Assembly (NCBI GenBank): GCA_030428825.1
Contig: JAUIEL010000268.1
Span: forward strand, 1 to 8,605
Reading direction: 5' to 3'
Origin: a bacterium
Lineage (GTDB): Bacteria > Planctomycetota > B15-G4 > JADJEK01
Length of the DNA: 8,605 bases
Below, one piece after another: positions 1 to 7,530 of this stretch. Within the stretch, counting starts at the first letter, position 1, and every line of letters begins with the position of its first letter. A program made the position numbers and the translations under genes. The notes under the pieces are model-generated. The model saw only the letters and a program-made list of their open reading frames with translations. It was not told where the DNA came from and searched no databases.

Positions 1-75
1 GTCGATCCCGTTCAGGATCTGCTTCCCTCCGGCGCGCGCCTGGAGGTCCCGGATGCTCAACATCGTCTGGCTCAT
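1..75 (-). CDS. sufC: SufC, Fe-S cluster assembly ATPase (5' end only)
   Basis: Only the first 25 codons are in the window; the gene continues past its left edge. The peptide contains MLSIRDLQARAGGKQILNGI, which follows the N-terminus of SufC (in E. coli it begins MLSIKDL). SufC is the ABC-type ATPase that binds SufB and SufD in the cytoplasm and drives Fe-S cluster assembly; the Walker motifs lie outside the window, so the call rests on N-terminal similarity plus position directly after sufB. Two ATG starts are possible: position 75 (adds MSQT) or position 63, which lines up with the E. coli start. Neither has a strong Shine-Dalgarno; a weak ACGAG precedes position 75. The gap to the sufB stop is 22 bases, fitting one operon. 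Confidence 0.85.
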   Translation of the reverse strand, partial: MSQTMLSIRDLQARAGGKQILNGID

Positions 76-97
76 CGGTTCTCGTTCGTTCCCTGGC

Positions 98-1542
<1,445 letters not shown>

Positions 1543-1546
<4 letters not shown>

Positions 1547-1983
1547 GAGGCGTTCCCGGAGACGTGGTCGGAGTGGAGGGGCCCGGCCATCTGCTCGAGC
1601 GTGATGCCGTCCAGCGCGTCCCGGACGACCTGGTTGATGGTCGCCCAGTTGCTCTTCACGGCGCAGAGCGCCGCGATGTCGCAGCCGGTCGGTTCGTCGG
1701 TGGTGCACTCGGTGATCCCGATCGGACCCTCGAGCGCGGTGATGACGTCCGAGACCGAGATCTCCGCCGGCGGGCGCGCGAGGCGGTAGCCGCCGTGGAC
1801 CCCCCGCTGGGAGAGGAGGACCCCTTCCCGGGCGAGCGTCTTCAGGATCTTCGCGACCATCGGCACCGGCAGGTGGGTCCGCTCGGCGAGGTCCCGGGCC
1901 GCGTGGGAGGCGCCGGGCTCGTCGTGGGCGAACACCGAGAGGAGGACGATGGCGTAGTCGGACTGTCGCGTCATGCGAATCAT
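1543..1983 (-). CDS. Rrf2-family Fe-S responsive regulator of the SUF operon
   Basis: 146 residues, typical for Rrf2/IscR-type transcription factors. The N-terminal half is a winged helix-turn-helix: TRQSDYAIVLL (5-15), the recognition helix region PVPMVAKILKTLAREGVL (39-56), and the family signature RGVHGGYRLARPP (60-72) with VITALEGP (80-87). Three cysteines (93, 101, 107; C-x7-C-x5-C) lie where IscR-type proteins ligate a [2Fe-2S] cluster, so cluster sensing is likely. As first gene before sufB and sufC it probably senses cellular Fe-S status and autoregulates the operon, as SUF-linked Rrf2 regulators do in Xanthomonas-type loci; the exact subfamily (SufR-like, IscR-like) cannot be settled here. 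The ATG at 1983 has GGAGGT ten bases upstream; the alternative Met4 would be too far from it. The last codons overlap sufB by 4 bases. Confidence 0.93.
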
Positions 1984-2012
1984 CGGCGCGCGACCTCCGG
2001 GGCGACGAAAAC

Positions 2013-2043
2013 CTGGACTGGAGAACTAGGACTCGAACGGTCC
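2013..2043. promoter_or_regulatory. Candidate operator overlapping the suf start site
   Basis: Directly downstream of the candidate -10 element there is an imperfect inverted repeat GGAC-N7-GTCC (2029-2043). A second GGACT copy (2015-2019) sits 14 bases before the first. The position, overlapping the predicted transcription start, suits repression by the Rrf2 protein encoded downstream. The arms are short (4 bp) and I cannot match them to a published Rrf2 site, so this is a weak call. Confidence 0.22.
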
Positions 2044-2044
2044 A

Positions 2045-2073
2045 CTTATCGCTCGGATCGGCGGGATTGCCAA
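2045..2073 (-). promoter_or_regulatory. Candidate sigma70 promoter of the rrf2-sufBC operon
   Basis: On the minus strand, TTGGCA (2073-2068; 5 of 6 to TTGACA) and GATAAG (2050-2045; 4 of 6 to TATAAT) are separated by exactly 17 bases. Transcription would start near 2038, giving a leader of about 55 bases before the regulator start at 1983. Position and spacing fit the operon, but this is a consensus match only. Confidence 0.4.
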
Positions 2074-2143
2074 GGAGAAAACCGGATCGAATTGGTTCCC
2101 TTTCCACGGCCCCTGGGATGGGAAGGATTTCCCGAGCGAGACG

Positions 2144-2184
2144 CCGACGGCGGGCCCCCTCGCGTGGAGGAGGCCCGCCGTCGG
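2144..2184 (-). terminator. Strong hairpin after the 2223-3308 gene
   Basis: CCGACGGCGGGCC (2144-2156) pairs perfectly with GGCCCGCCGTCGG (2172-2184), a 13-bp GC-rich stem. A 4-bp inner extension (CCTC 2158-2161 with GAGG 2167-2170) closes a 5-base loop. It begins 38 bases after the stop codon of the minus-strand gene ending at 2223, where a terminator is expected. No T-run follows on the minus strand, so it is not a textbook intrinsic terminator; it could also act as a 3' RNA stabiliser. A smaller hairpin (GGGAA 2120-2124 with TTCCC 2129-2133) follows. Confidence 0.55.
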
Positions 2185-2222
2185 GTGGGGCGGAGCGCCG
2201 GGGGACCCCGGCTCGCGTCGAC

Positions 2223-3308
2223 CTACTGGAAGTCGATGCGGAGCGTGTTCGAGTGACCGTACCCCTGGATCTGCGCCGAGTCGGTCGTCACGACCTGGAC
2301 GTAGTAGCTGAGCGGGAATCCGTTGCCGCCGGGGACCGCGTTCTGGATGAACAGCTCGCCGTTCCCGTCCGCCGGGAGGACGGCGAGGAACTTCGGCGGG
2401 TTCGGCCCCATGACGCCGAACGTGTCGAACAGGAAGAACGGGTTCAGCGTGAGCGACCCGAAGAAGAAGAGCTGCGCGTTCGCCTCGGCGTTCTCGACCC
2501 GCAGGTCGGCCGGGTTCCCCGGCGCGAGGTCGCCGCCGCAGATCGTGAGGTCGACCGTCCCCGGTCCCTGCAGGCCGACGTTGAACTGGCAGGTCGGCGG
2601 CGGGCCGGCGTCCGTCGTGCAGGCGCGGATCACCCAGTTGCCGTCGAAGAAGAACGGGCAGAGCGGGACGCCGGAGACCGTGGCGAACGCCGCGTCGCGC
2701 CACCCCTGGCCGGTGATGTCGATCAGGCTCTTCTGCGGGACGGTGTCGCACGGGAACCCGACCGAGCCGTTGTCGGTGAAGAAGTTCGCCGGGAAGCCGG
2801 TCGCGCAGGCGCCGTTCGGGTTGATGAGCATCCGCCACGCGATCACGAACGACTTCGACGGGTCGTTCCCCACCACGATGTCGTACGGGGTCAGGTCGAC
2901 CTCGTTGATGGCGTGCGACGAGACCTGGATGTTCGCCGCCAGGTCGACCGCGAAGTCGAACACCTTCGGACCGAGGACGGGGACCTGACCGTTCCACGCC
3001 ACGCCGTCGTAGATCTCGAGGTTCACCACCGCGTTGAAGCCGCCCGATCCGGACGCGTGTCCGAACCCGACCGCGGCCTTGGTGAGCTTCTGCGGTCCCT
3101 GACCGGTGCCGAGCGAGAAGACCGCGCCGGCCGCCTCGTTCTCGCACAGGCCCTGGATGATCGACACGCCGACCGGCGAGCCGGGGACGTTCGGGAGGGT
3201 GTCGTTCTTCCAGAACGAATCGGTCGCGCTCGAGCAGACCTGGGCGGTCGCCGCGGAGGCGGCGACGAGCGCGAACGCGAGGGAGACGAACGGGAGAGGA
3301 CGGAGCAT
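2223..3308 (-). CDS. Secreted beta-rich protein, unknown function
   Basis: 361 residues. The start at 3308 is chosen because GGAG lies 8 bases upstream (3320-3317) and the product then begins with a clear Sec signal peptide: MLRP, a hydrophobic stretch (5-20) and a probable cleavage after ATAQ (about residue 23). Upstream in-frame codons to 3446 are Arg/Pro-rich and not signal-like. The mature protein has nine cysteines (including 25, 55, 168, 187, 217, 230, 240, 257), suggesting disulfides and extracytoplasmic location. Residues about 240-361 contain GGDLAPGNPADLRVENA, LPADGNGELFI, VPGGNG and a closing SNTLRIDF, a C-terminal beta-domain style I associate with exported proteins of Planctomycetota-like bacteria. 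I do not recognise the N-terminal part (25-235). It is the last of three minus-strand genes for exported proteins, 68 bases after the M64 peptidase gene. The function is unknown; a surface or matrix protein is only a guess. Confidence 0.85.
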   Translation of the reverse strand: MLRPLPFVSLAFALVAASAATAQVCSSATDSFWKNDTLPNVPGSPVGVSIIQGLCENEAAGAVFSLGTGQGPQKLTKAAVGFGHASGSGGFNAVVNLEIYDGVAWNGQVPVLGPKVFDFAVDLAANIQVSSHAINEVDLTPYDIVVGNDPSKSFVIAWRMLINPNGACATGFPANFFTDNGSVGFPCDTVPQKSLIDITGQGWRDAAFATVSGVPLCPFFFDGNWVIRACTTDAGPPPTCQFNVGLQGPGTVDLTICGGDLAPGNPADLRVENAEANAQLFFFGSLTLNPFFLFDTFGVMGPNPPKFLAVLPADGNGELFIQNAVPGGNGFPLSYYVQVVTTDSAQIQGYGHSNTLRIDFQ

Positions 3309-3354
3309 GGAGGGTTCTCCGGGTGGGTAGGCCAGTGGCGGGGCGCATGGTACC

Positions 3355-3366
3355 ACCCGGCCGGGT
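3355..3366. repeat. Perfect 12-bp palindrome between two minus-strand genes
   Basis: ACCCGGCCGGGT is self-complementary and lies 10 bases after the stop codon of the M64 peptidase gene and about 46 bases before the start of the next gene. As an RNA it could fold only weakly because there is no loop. It may be a protein-binding site, a remnant of a terminator, or chance in GC-rich DNA. Confidence 0.25.
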
Positions 3367-3376
3367 TGGCGGGGAG

Positions 3377-4780
3377 TCACTGGTCGAGCGACAGCCACCA
3401 CGTCCGCTCGGACTGGAGGAGCCCGGCCGGGTCGGAGAGGACCCACGGCCCCTTCGACCCGCGCACCCGCGTCTCATCGATCACCCGGCAAACGACCCGG
3501 TACCGCCCCGGCTCGAAGTCGCGGGGGTCGACCGAGAAGGAGTGCTCGCCCCCCTTCGGCCGCCGGCTCCGGGCGAGCGGCCGCGCCTCGATCGGCGGGA
3601 GGGGGCCGCGGTCGCGCCGGTCCTTCAGGGTCCGGTCGACGTCGGGGTCGGACGGGCGCGGCGCCTCCTCCTCGGGGAGGACCCACCACATCGCGGTCAC
3701 GCCGTGGCTCTTCGGCTGCATCACCGCCACCCGGAACTCGACCGGCTCGAGCTGCCGGACCGAGAGCTTCATGTCGACGTGGATCGCGTCGGCCGGGCCG
3801 CCGTGGGGGGGAGGGGTCGAGCCCTCGATCGGGTCGACGAACTCGTGGATCCGGAGGACCATCGCCTCGCGACAGACCGGACAGAAGTCCATGCCGACGT
3901 CCATGATGCAGTTCGTCGTCGGCTTCCACGCCCCCTGCGGTCGGCCGTCCGCCCCCTCGTAGACCTTCACGCCGCGCGCGCGCGCCTCGAGCCAGTGGCG
4001 CCACGGCACCTGCTCCGGGTCCTCGGTCCGCGACACGTTCGGGCCGTTCCGGACCAGGCCGCGGTGCCCGGTGAACGCGGTGTACTCGTCCATCAAGCCG
4101 CCGAACGCGTGGCCCCACTCGTGGACCATCGTCTTCGGGTCGCGGCCGCCGACCGACGCGACGCCGTTCCCGCCGGTGCCGAGGTCGCCGTTCTTGACGA
4201 AGACGATCGCGAGCGAGTCGTGCTCGGGAAGCTCGGCGAGCATCGCCCGGACGAGGTCCGGCCGGACGGCCACCTGCCCCTGCGCCATACCCGACTTGAA
4301 CGCGCCGAGCGCGGTGTCGTAGTCGCGGCCGTGCTGGTCGACCCCCGAGTCCTTCGAGCGGAGGTTCACGCGGATGAAGTTGTGGTACGCGTAGTACTCC
4401 TCGAGCACCTCGTGCCGTTCGAAGTTCCGCGGCGCCACCTTCGCCAGCGTGTCGAAGTCCCCCTGCTGGCCGAGCTCGAAGCCGTCCCCCATGATCGCGA
4501 CGTCGACGCGGTTCCGGGACGGCCCGTTCCGGACCAGGTCGACGTGGCCGACGTACCCGGACGTCCCGGTCCGGCGGGCGGCGACCTGCCCGGCCGGCGT
4601 CTGCGGCCACTCCTTCGCGATCTTCTCGTAGGTGTTGACCGCCTTGGCGTACTGCCCGCGGGCCGCGCCCGCCTCGGCCTTCTCGAGGAGGAGACGCGCC
4701 GCTTCGGCGGGGGGCGGGTCGTCGGTCGCGCCGAGGGCCGGCCCGGCGAGGACGAGGAACGGGATCACGGCGAGCCGCAT
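3377..4780 (-). CDS. Secreted M64-family zinc metallopeptidase
   Basis: 467 residues. A signal peptide is visible: MRLAVIPFLVLAGPALGA with cleavage near residue 18. Residues 24-69 form a helical, TPR-like stretch (AEAARLLLEKAEAGAARGQY, YEKIAKEW). The catalytic region starts near VDVAIMGDGF (92-101), characteristic of family M64 (IgA peptidase family). The zinc motif is HEWGHAFGGLMDEY (220-233): His220 and His224 as ligands and Glu221 as catalytic base by HExxH analogy. A cysteine group follows (Cys291 in NCIM, Cys300 and Cys303 in FCPVC), possibly structural. The last 140 residues look beta-rich (MKLSVRQLEPVEFRVAVMQP) and may be an Ig-like accessory domain. The substrate is unknown; M64 members are secreted endopeptidases, and IgA is unlikely as target in an environmental bacterium. 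The start is ATG 4780, preceded by GGAGG at 5 bases. It lies between two genes for other exported proteins on the same strand. Confidence 0.88.
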   Translation of the reverse strand: MRLAVIPFLVLAGPALGATDDPPPAEAARLLLEKAEAGAARGQYAKAVNTYEKIAKEWPQTPAGQVAARRTGTSGYVGHVDLVRNGPSRNRVDVAIMGDGFELGQQGDFDTLAKVAPRNFERHEVLEEYYAYHNFIRVNLRSKDSGVDQHGRDYDTALGAFKSGMAQGQVAVRPDLVRAMLAELPEHDSLAIVFVKNGDLGTGGNGVASVGGRDPKTMVHEWGHAFGGLMDEYTAFTGHRGLVRNGPNVSRTEDPEQVPWRHWLEARARGVKVYEGADGRPQGAWKPTTNCIMDVGMDFCPVCREAMVLRIHEFVDPIEGSTPPPHGGPADAIHVDMKLSVRQLEPVEFRVAVMQPKSHGVTAMWWVLPEEEAPRPSDPDVDRTLKDRRDRGPLPPIEARPLARSRRPKGGEHSFSVDPRDFEPGRYRVVCRVIDETRVRGSKGPWVLSDPAGLLQSERTWWLSLDQ

Positions 4781-4785
4781 CGGCA

Positions 4786-4790
4786 CCTCC
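4786..4790 (-). promoter_or_regulatory. Shine-Dalgarno that fixes the M64 peptidase start
   Basis: GGAGG on the minus strand stands 5 bases before the ATG at 4780. The alternative in-frame GTG (4786-4784) begins inside this motif and so cannot use it, which favours the ATG and a product beginning MRLAVIPF. Confidence 0.6.
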
Positions 4791-4837
4791 GGCTCCGGGG
4801 CCCCCGCAGCATACCGCCCGCCGCTCCCGGCCGCCCG

Positions 4838-5581
4838 TCAGCCCCCGTCGTCGGTCGCCGGCGACTCGGCGGCCCCGCCCGCGAGCTGGTCCTCCATGTT
4901 CAGCGCGAAGACGTCGAGCATCAGGAGGGCGGGGGACGCGGTCAGCTCCTGGGCCCGCGCCGAGATCAGCGCCAGATTCTCCGGCTTCCACTCGGAGATC
5001 CGGTCCTCGAGCCGGTCGAGCCGCTCGGGGTCGAACTCCTTCCCCTCGGAACGCATCTCGACCGAGTCGAACGACTTGTCGATGGCGTCGGCCATCGCGA
5101 CCGCCGGCTCCTCGCCCGCCCGCGCCGCCCGGCGGACCGTGGCGTGGACCACGCCGTTGATCCAGGCGTACTCGTCGAACGACATGCCCGCCTCCTCGAG
5201 GCCGGTGGCGAGCGCGCCCGGCACCTCCATCACCGACTTGGCGATCCCCTTCACCGCTCCGAACGCGGCGGAGATCCCCTCGAAGAACCCGACGTCCCCG
5301 TCCTCCATCCGCTTCAGGTCCTGCGCCTTCGAGAACATCCGGTCGAGCGGGGCGACCGCCTCGGCGCGGACCCGGAACCAGGTCGCGACGCGGTCCTCGG
5401 CGAGGAGTTCGTCCTCGGGTGCGGCGAACGCGGCGGAGTTCGTCTGCCGGAGCCGGGCGAGCGCCTGCTCGTGCTCCTGGCCGAGTTCGTGCCCCTTGTA
5501 CATCACGAACCCGGTGCAGCCGGCGATCAGGACGACGAGCAGGAGCGTGAGGACGCCGACGACGGCGAGACAACCTTTCAT
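4838..5581 (-). CDS. Predicted lipoprotein or membrane-anchored helical protein, unknown function
   Basis: 247 residues, family not recognised. The N-terminus MKGCLAVVGVLTLLLVVLIAGC is a single hydrophobic segment ending in a lipobox (I-A-G-C, Cys22), so the protein is either a lipoprotein anchored at Cys22 or an uncleaved N-terminal membrane anchor; only one Lys precedes the hydrophobic core. The rest is mostly charged amphipathic helix, with Glu/Gln-rich residues 31-62, a segment around 81-150 with SKAQDLKRMEDGD and SFDEYAWINGVV, and a charged stretch (179-200). The tail (233-247) is disordered-looking. ATG 5581 has GGAG seven bases upstream (5592-5589). It is the first of three minus-strand genes for exported proteins, 57 bases before the M64 peptidase gene, so co-transcription is likely and a role at the cell envelope is inferred. 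No catalytic motif is visible. Confidence 0.8.
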   Translation of the reverse strand: MKGCLAVVGVLTLLLVVLIAGCTGFVMYKGHELGQEHEQALARLRQTNSAAFAAPEDELLAEDRVATWFRVRAEAVAPLDRMFSKAQDLKRMEDGDVGFFEGISAAFGAVKGIAKSVMEVPGALATGLEEAGMSFDEYAWINGVVHATVRRAARAGEEPAVAMADAIDKSFDSVEMRSEGKEFDPERLDRLEDRISEWKPENLALISARAQELTASPALLMLDVFALNMEDQLAGGAAESPATDDGG

Positions 5582-5800
5582 TCCGAATCTCCGGTCACGG
5601 TGCGGGCGCGCGCGGGAGCGTGCCTCGAGGGGCGCATCGTAGCGACCCGGTGCGGCGGGACGCGTGCGCCGGGTCCGGGTGGAACCGCTCCGGTCCTCTC
5701 ACATTCTCCGAAAAAACCTCGTAGCGCGCCGGCGAGAGGCCGGATTCGTTCCCCGTCGGCGCGACCCGGCGCCGCACGAGTCGAATCCGGAGACCGAAGC
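5582..5800. other. Divergent intergenic region
   Basis: 219 bases between the minus-strand gene starting at 5581 and the plus-strand gene starting at 5801; promoters for both must lie here or in flanking coding DNA. The only low-GC patch is around 5701-5722 (ACATTCTCCGAAAAAACC), which is the likeliest melting region. I found no pair of -35 and -10 boxes good enough to call on either strand. Both flanking genes have GGAG Shine-Dalgarno motifs at its edges (5589-5592 minus, 5789-5792 plus). Confidence 0.5.
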
Positions 5801-6682
5801 ATGCACCTCTCCCCCCGCACCTCGATCCTCTGCCTCGCCCTCGCCGCGCTCCCTCTCGCGGCCTCCGACGCGCGCGCGGCCCCGCCCGCCAAGCAGGCGC
5901 AGAAGATGCTCCAGAAGAAGGCGAAGGGGGTCGTCAAGCAGTTCCGGAAGGACGCCACGATCCGGCGAAAGGTGCTGGAGCTCGAGATCGACCAGATCCG
6001 GCAGGGCGTGGAGTCCGGCGCGGTCACCACGGCCGCGGCGTCCCAGCTCTTCGACGCCCTGGTCGACTTCCAGAAGGAGATGGCCGACGCGATCCGAGAC
6101 GCGAGCGCCGCCTACCGGGTCGGCTACGGCGAGGTCCTCCTGTTCCTGCAGGACGCGGGGATCTCGACCGCGGACCGGCCGACCGGCTTCTTCTACGGCG
6201 ACCTCTCGACGTCCGACGGCCTCCGCGCGGACATCGAGAAGGAGATCCAGGCCGTCTACCCGAAGGCGATGAAGGAGGTGAAGAAGCTCGTGAAGGCGCT
6301 CGAGAAGAAGGCGGACGTCGCCCTCACCTGTCGCCTCGCGGCGCCGACGAAGTACCTCGAGTGGGTCGCCACCGCCGGCGGGGGCGGGTCCGGGTTCACG
6401 CCCACCCTCCTGACGATCGACGTCGCGATCGGCGTGAGCCAGAAGGGCCAGTCGGGCGACGCGGACTTCTACCTCGGCGGCGCGTGCGAGTCGAACGACG
6501 GCACGTTGCAGACCTCGATCTCCCACGGCAGCGGCGGGGGGGGCCTCGCGACGGTGACCCCGACCAGCGACGATCGCTGGAAGCTGGTCGAGACGGACCG
6601 GTCCGACGGGAACTACGCCTTCAAGGTGTACCACTCCGGGAAGACCGCCGGCGGCGGGTACGTTGCGATCGGGGTGGACTGA
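5801..6682 (+). CDS. Secreted two-domain protein, unknown function
   Basis: 293 residues. ATG 5801 is preceded by GGAG at 8 bases and gives a good Sec signal peptide (MHLSPRTSILCLALAALPLA, cleavage near ARA-A at residue 26). The upstream open frame is read-through of non-coding and antisense sequence and is excluded. The mature N-terminal half (28-175) is Lys/Glu-rich and helical with coiled-coil character (AQKMLQKKAKGVVKQFRK, MKEVKKLVKALEKKAD). A GGGGSG segment (193-198) links it to a C-terminal beta-rich half (200-293) with TLLTIDVAIGVSQKG, SGDADFYLGG, a second glycine run (SGGGG, 244-248) and NYAFKVYHSGKTAGGGYVAI. I do not recognise the family. There are few cysteines (11, 177, 229). It is divergent from the lipoprotein gene and upstream of the FMN reductase, but separated from the latter by 265 bases, so an operon with it is doubtful. 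Confidence 0.85.
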   Translation: MHLSPRTSILCLALAALPLAASDARAAPPAKQAQKMLQKKAKGVVKQFRKDATIRRKVLELEIDQIRQGVESGAVTTAAASQLFDALVDFQKEMADAIRDASAAYRVGYGEVLLFLQDAGISTADRPTGFFYGDLSTSDGLRADIEKEIQAVYPKAMKEVKKLVKALEKKADVALTCRLAAPTKYLEWVATAGGGGSGFTPTLLTIDVAIGVSQKGQSGDADFYLGGACESNDGTLQTSISHGSGGGGLATVTPTSDDRWKLVETDRSDGNYAFKVYHSGKTAGGGYVAIGVD

Positions 6683-6708
6683 ACGCGTTCGGGAACGTCG
6701 TCGCGTTC
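6681..6708 (+). terminator. Weak hairpin at the end of the 5801-6682 gene
   Basis: GAACGCG (6681-6687, starting inside the TGA stop) can pair with CGCGTTC (6702-6708), a 7-bp stem with a 14-base loop. A competing perfect palindrome GAACGCGTTC occupies 6681-6690. No T-run follows. It may end transcription or simply be GC-rich structure. Confidence 0.3.
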
Positions 6709-6764
6709 GCCACGGCGGGCGCCGGAGGAGGGATGGGCTCTCCGACCCGCTCACGTCCTCGCGC

Positions 6765-6873
6765 GAGTACGGGGGAGAGCGGAGAGGACCGATCGGATGC
6801 GCGGACGCGGAGGGTCGACATCGGTGCCGGTCCTCCGCGTCAGCGCCCTCTCCCTCGCTCTCCCCTGCTCTCA
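6765..6873. repeat. Long imperfect inverted repeat with pyrimidine-rich 3' flank
   Basis: Four blocks pair in order: GGGGAGAGCG (6772-6781) with CGCTCTCCCC (6856-6865); GAGAGG (6782-6787) with CCTCTC (6847-6852); GCGC (6799-6802) with GCGC (6843-6846); and GACGCGGAGG (6804-6813) with CCTCCGCGTC (6832-6841). That gives 30 Watson-Crick pairs around an 18-base loop, with one 11-base bulge (6788-6798) and a 3-base bulge (6853-6855). Weaker pairing extends outward to about 6765 and 6873. The element lies in the 265-base gene-free gap between 6682 and 6948 and is followed by a strongly pyrimidine-rich tract (to about 6905). It could be a terminator or attenuator, a structured leader of the reductase mRNA, or a dispersed palindromic repeat. 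Confidence 0.6.
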
Positions 6874-6947
6874 TTGCTTCCCCCTCCTTGCTCTCCGGTT
6901 CTTCGCGGCTACAACTCTCCCCGCCGCATCCCCTTCCGGAGCTCCCC

Positions 6948-7529
6948 ATGCCTCCCCGTCTCCTCGCGTTCGCCGGTTCCGCTCGTCGTGAGTCCTGGAA
7001 CAAGTTGGTCCTCGCGGTCGCCGTGGACGGGGCGCGGTCGGCGGGAGCCGAGGTGACGGTGGTCGATCTGGCGGACCACCCGATGCCGTTGTACGACGGC
7101 GACCTGGAGGCGGCGGACGGGTTGCCGGAGCACGCGAAGGAGCTGAAGGCGGAGTTCGCGCGCCACGACGGGCTGCTGCTGGCCTGTCCGGAGTACAACA
7201 GCTCGATCACGCCCCTCTTGAAGAACACGATCGACTGGGTGTCGCGCCCGGTGGAGGGGGAGCCGCCGCTGGTGGCGTTCCGCGGGAAGACGGCGGGGCT
7301 GGTGGCGGGGTCGCCGGGGGGGCTCGGCGGTCTGCGCGGGCTGGTGACCGTGCGGTCGATCCTCGGGAACATCGGCATGGTCGTGCTGCCGGACCAGATG
7401 GCCGTGCCGAAGGTGCACGAAGCGTTCGACGCCGACGGGAACCCGACCGACGAACGGATCGAGACGTCCCTGCGGAACGTCGGCGCCGAGCTGGCGAAGC
7501 TGACCGCGCGGGTGGCGTCGGTGCGGTAG
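6948..7529 (+). CDS. NADPH-dependent FMN reductase family protein
   Basis: 193 residues, the usual size for this flavodoxin-fold family (SsuE, ChrR and azoreductase relatives). These cytosolic enzymes bind FMN and use NAD(P)H to reduce FMN, quinones, azo dyes or metal ions; the substrate here cannot be told. The FMN phosphate loop GSARRESWN (10-18) matches GSxRxxSxN. PEYNSSI (81-87) is the second FMN-contacting motif, followed by LLKNTIDWVSRP (90-101). A glycine-rich AGSPGGLGGLRG (120-131) completes the family pattern. ATG 6948 has GGAG six bases upstream (6938-6941). The frame is open further upstream, but that sequence covers the inverted repeat and is not protein-like. It stands alone on the plus strand and ends 41 bases before a convergent gene. 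Nothing suggests loss of function. Confidence 0.93.
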   Translation: MPPRLLAFAGSARRESWNKLVLAVAVDGARSAGAEVTVVDLADHPMPLYDGDLEAADGLPEHAKELKAEFARHDGLLLACPEYNSSITPLLKNTIDWVSRPVEGEPPLVAFRGKTAGLVAGSPGGLGGLRGLVTVRSILGNIGMVVLPDQMAVPKVHEAFDADGNPTDERIETSLRNVGAELAKLTARVASVR

Positions 7530-7530
7530 A

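Noticed and set aside
1547..2107. N-terminal extension of sufB beyond ATG 1546.
   Set aside because: The extension overlaps the whole Rrf2 gene in another frame and has no SufB-like content; the SufB homology starts at the ATG in the ATGA overlap.
3309..3446. Upstream extension of the 2223-3308 gene to 3446.
   Set aside because: The added residues are Arg/Pro-rich, overlap the end of the M64 gene and would bury the signal peptide; GGAG supports the start at 3308.
5716..5744. Stem (CCGGC-CTCTC-GCCGG) followed by six T on the minus strand, resembling a terminator.
   Set aside because: The stem is only 5 bp, the T-run is 11 bases away, and no minus-strand gene lies upstream to be terminated.
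3323..5800. The plus-strand open frame joined upstream of the 5801-6682 gene.
   Set aside because: This part is antisense to the M64 peptidase and lipoprotein genes and low in complexity; a signal peptide and Shine-Dalgarno place the true start at 5801.
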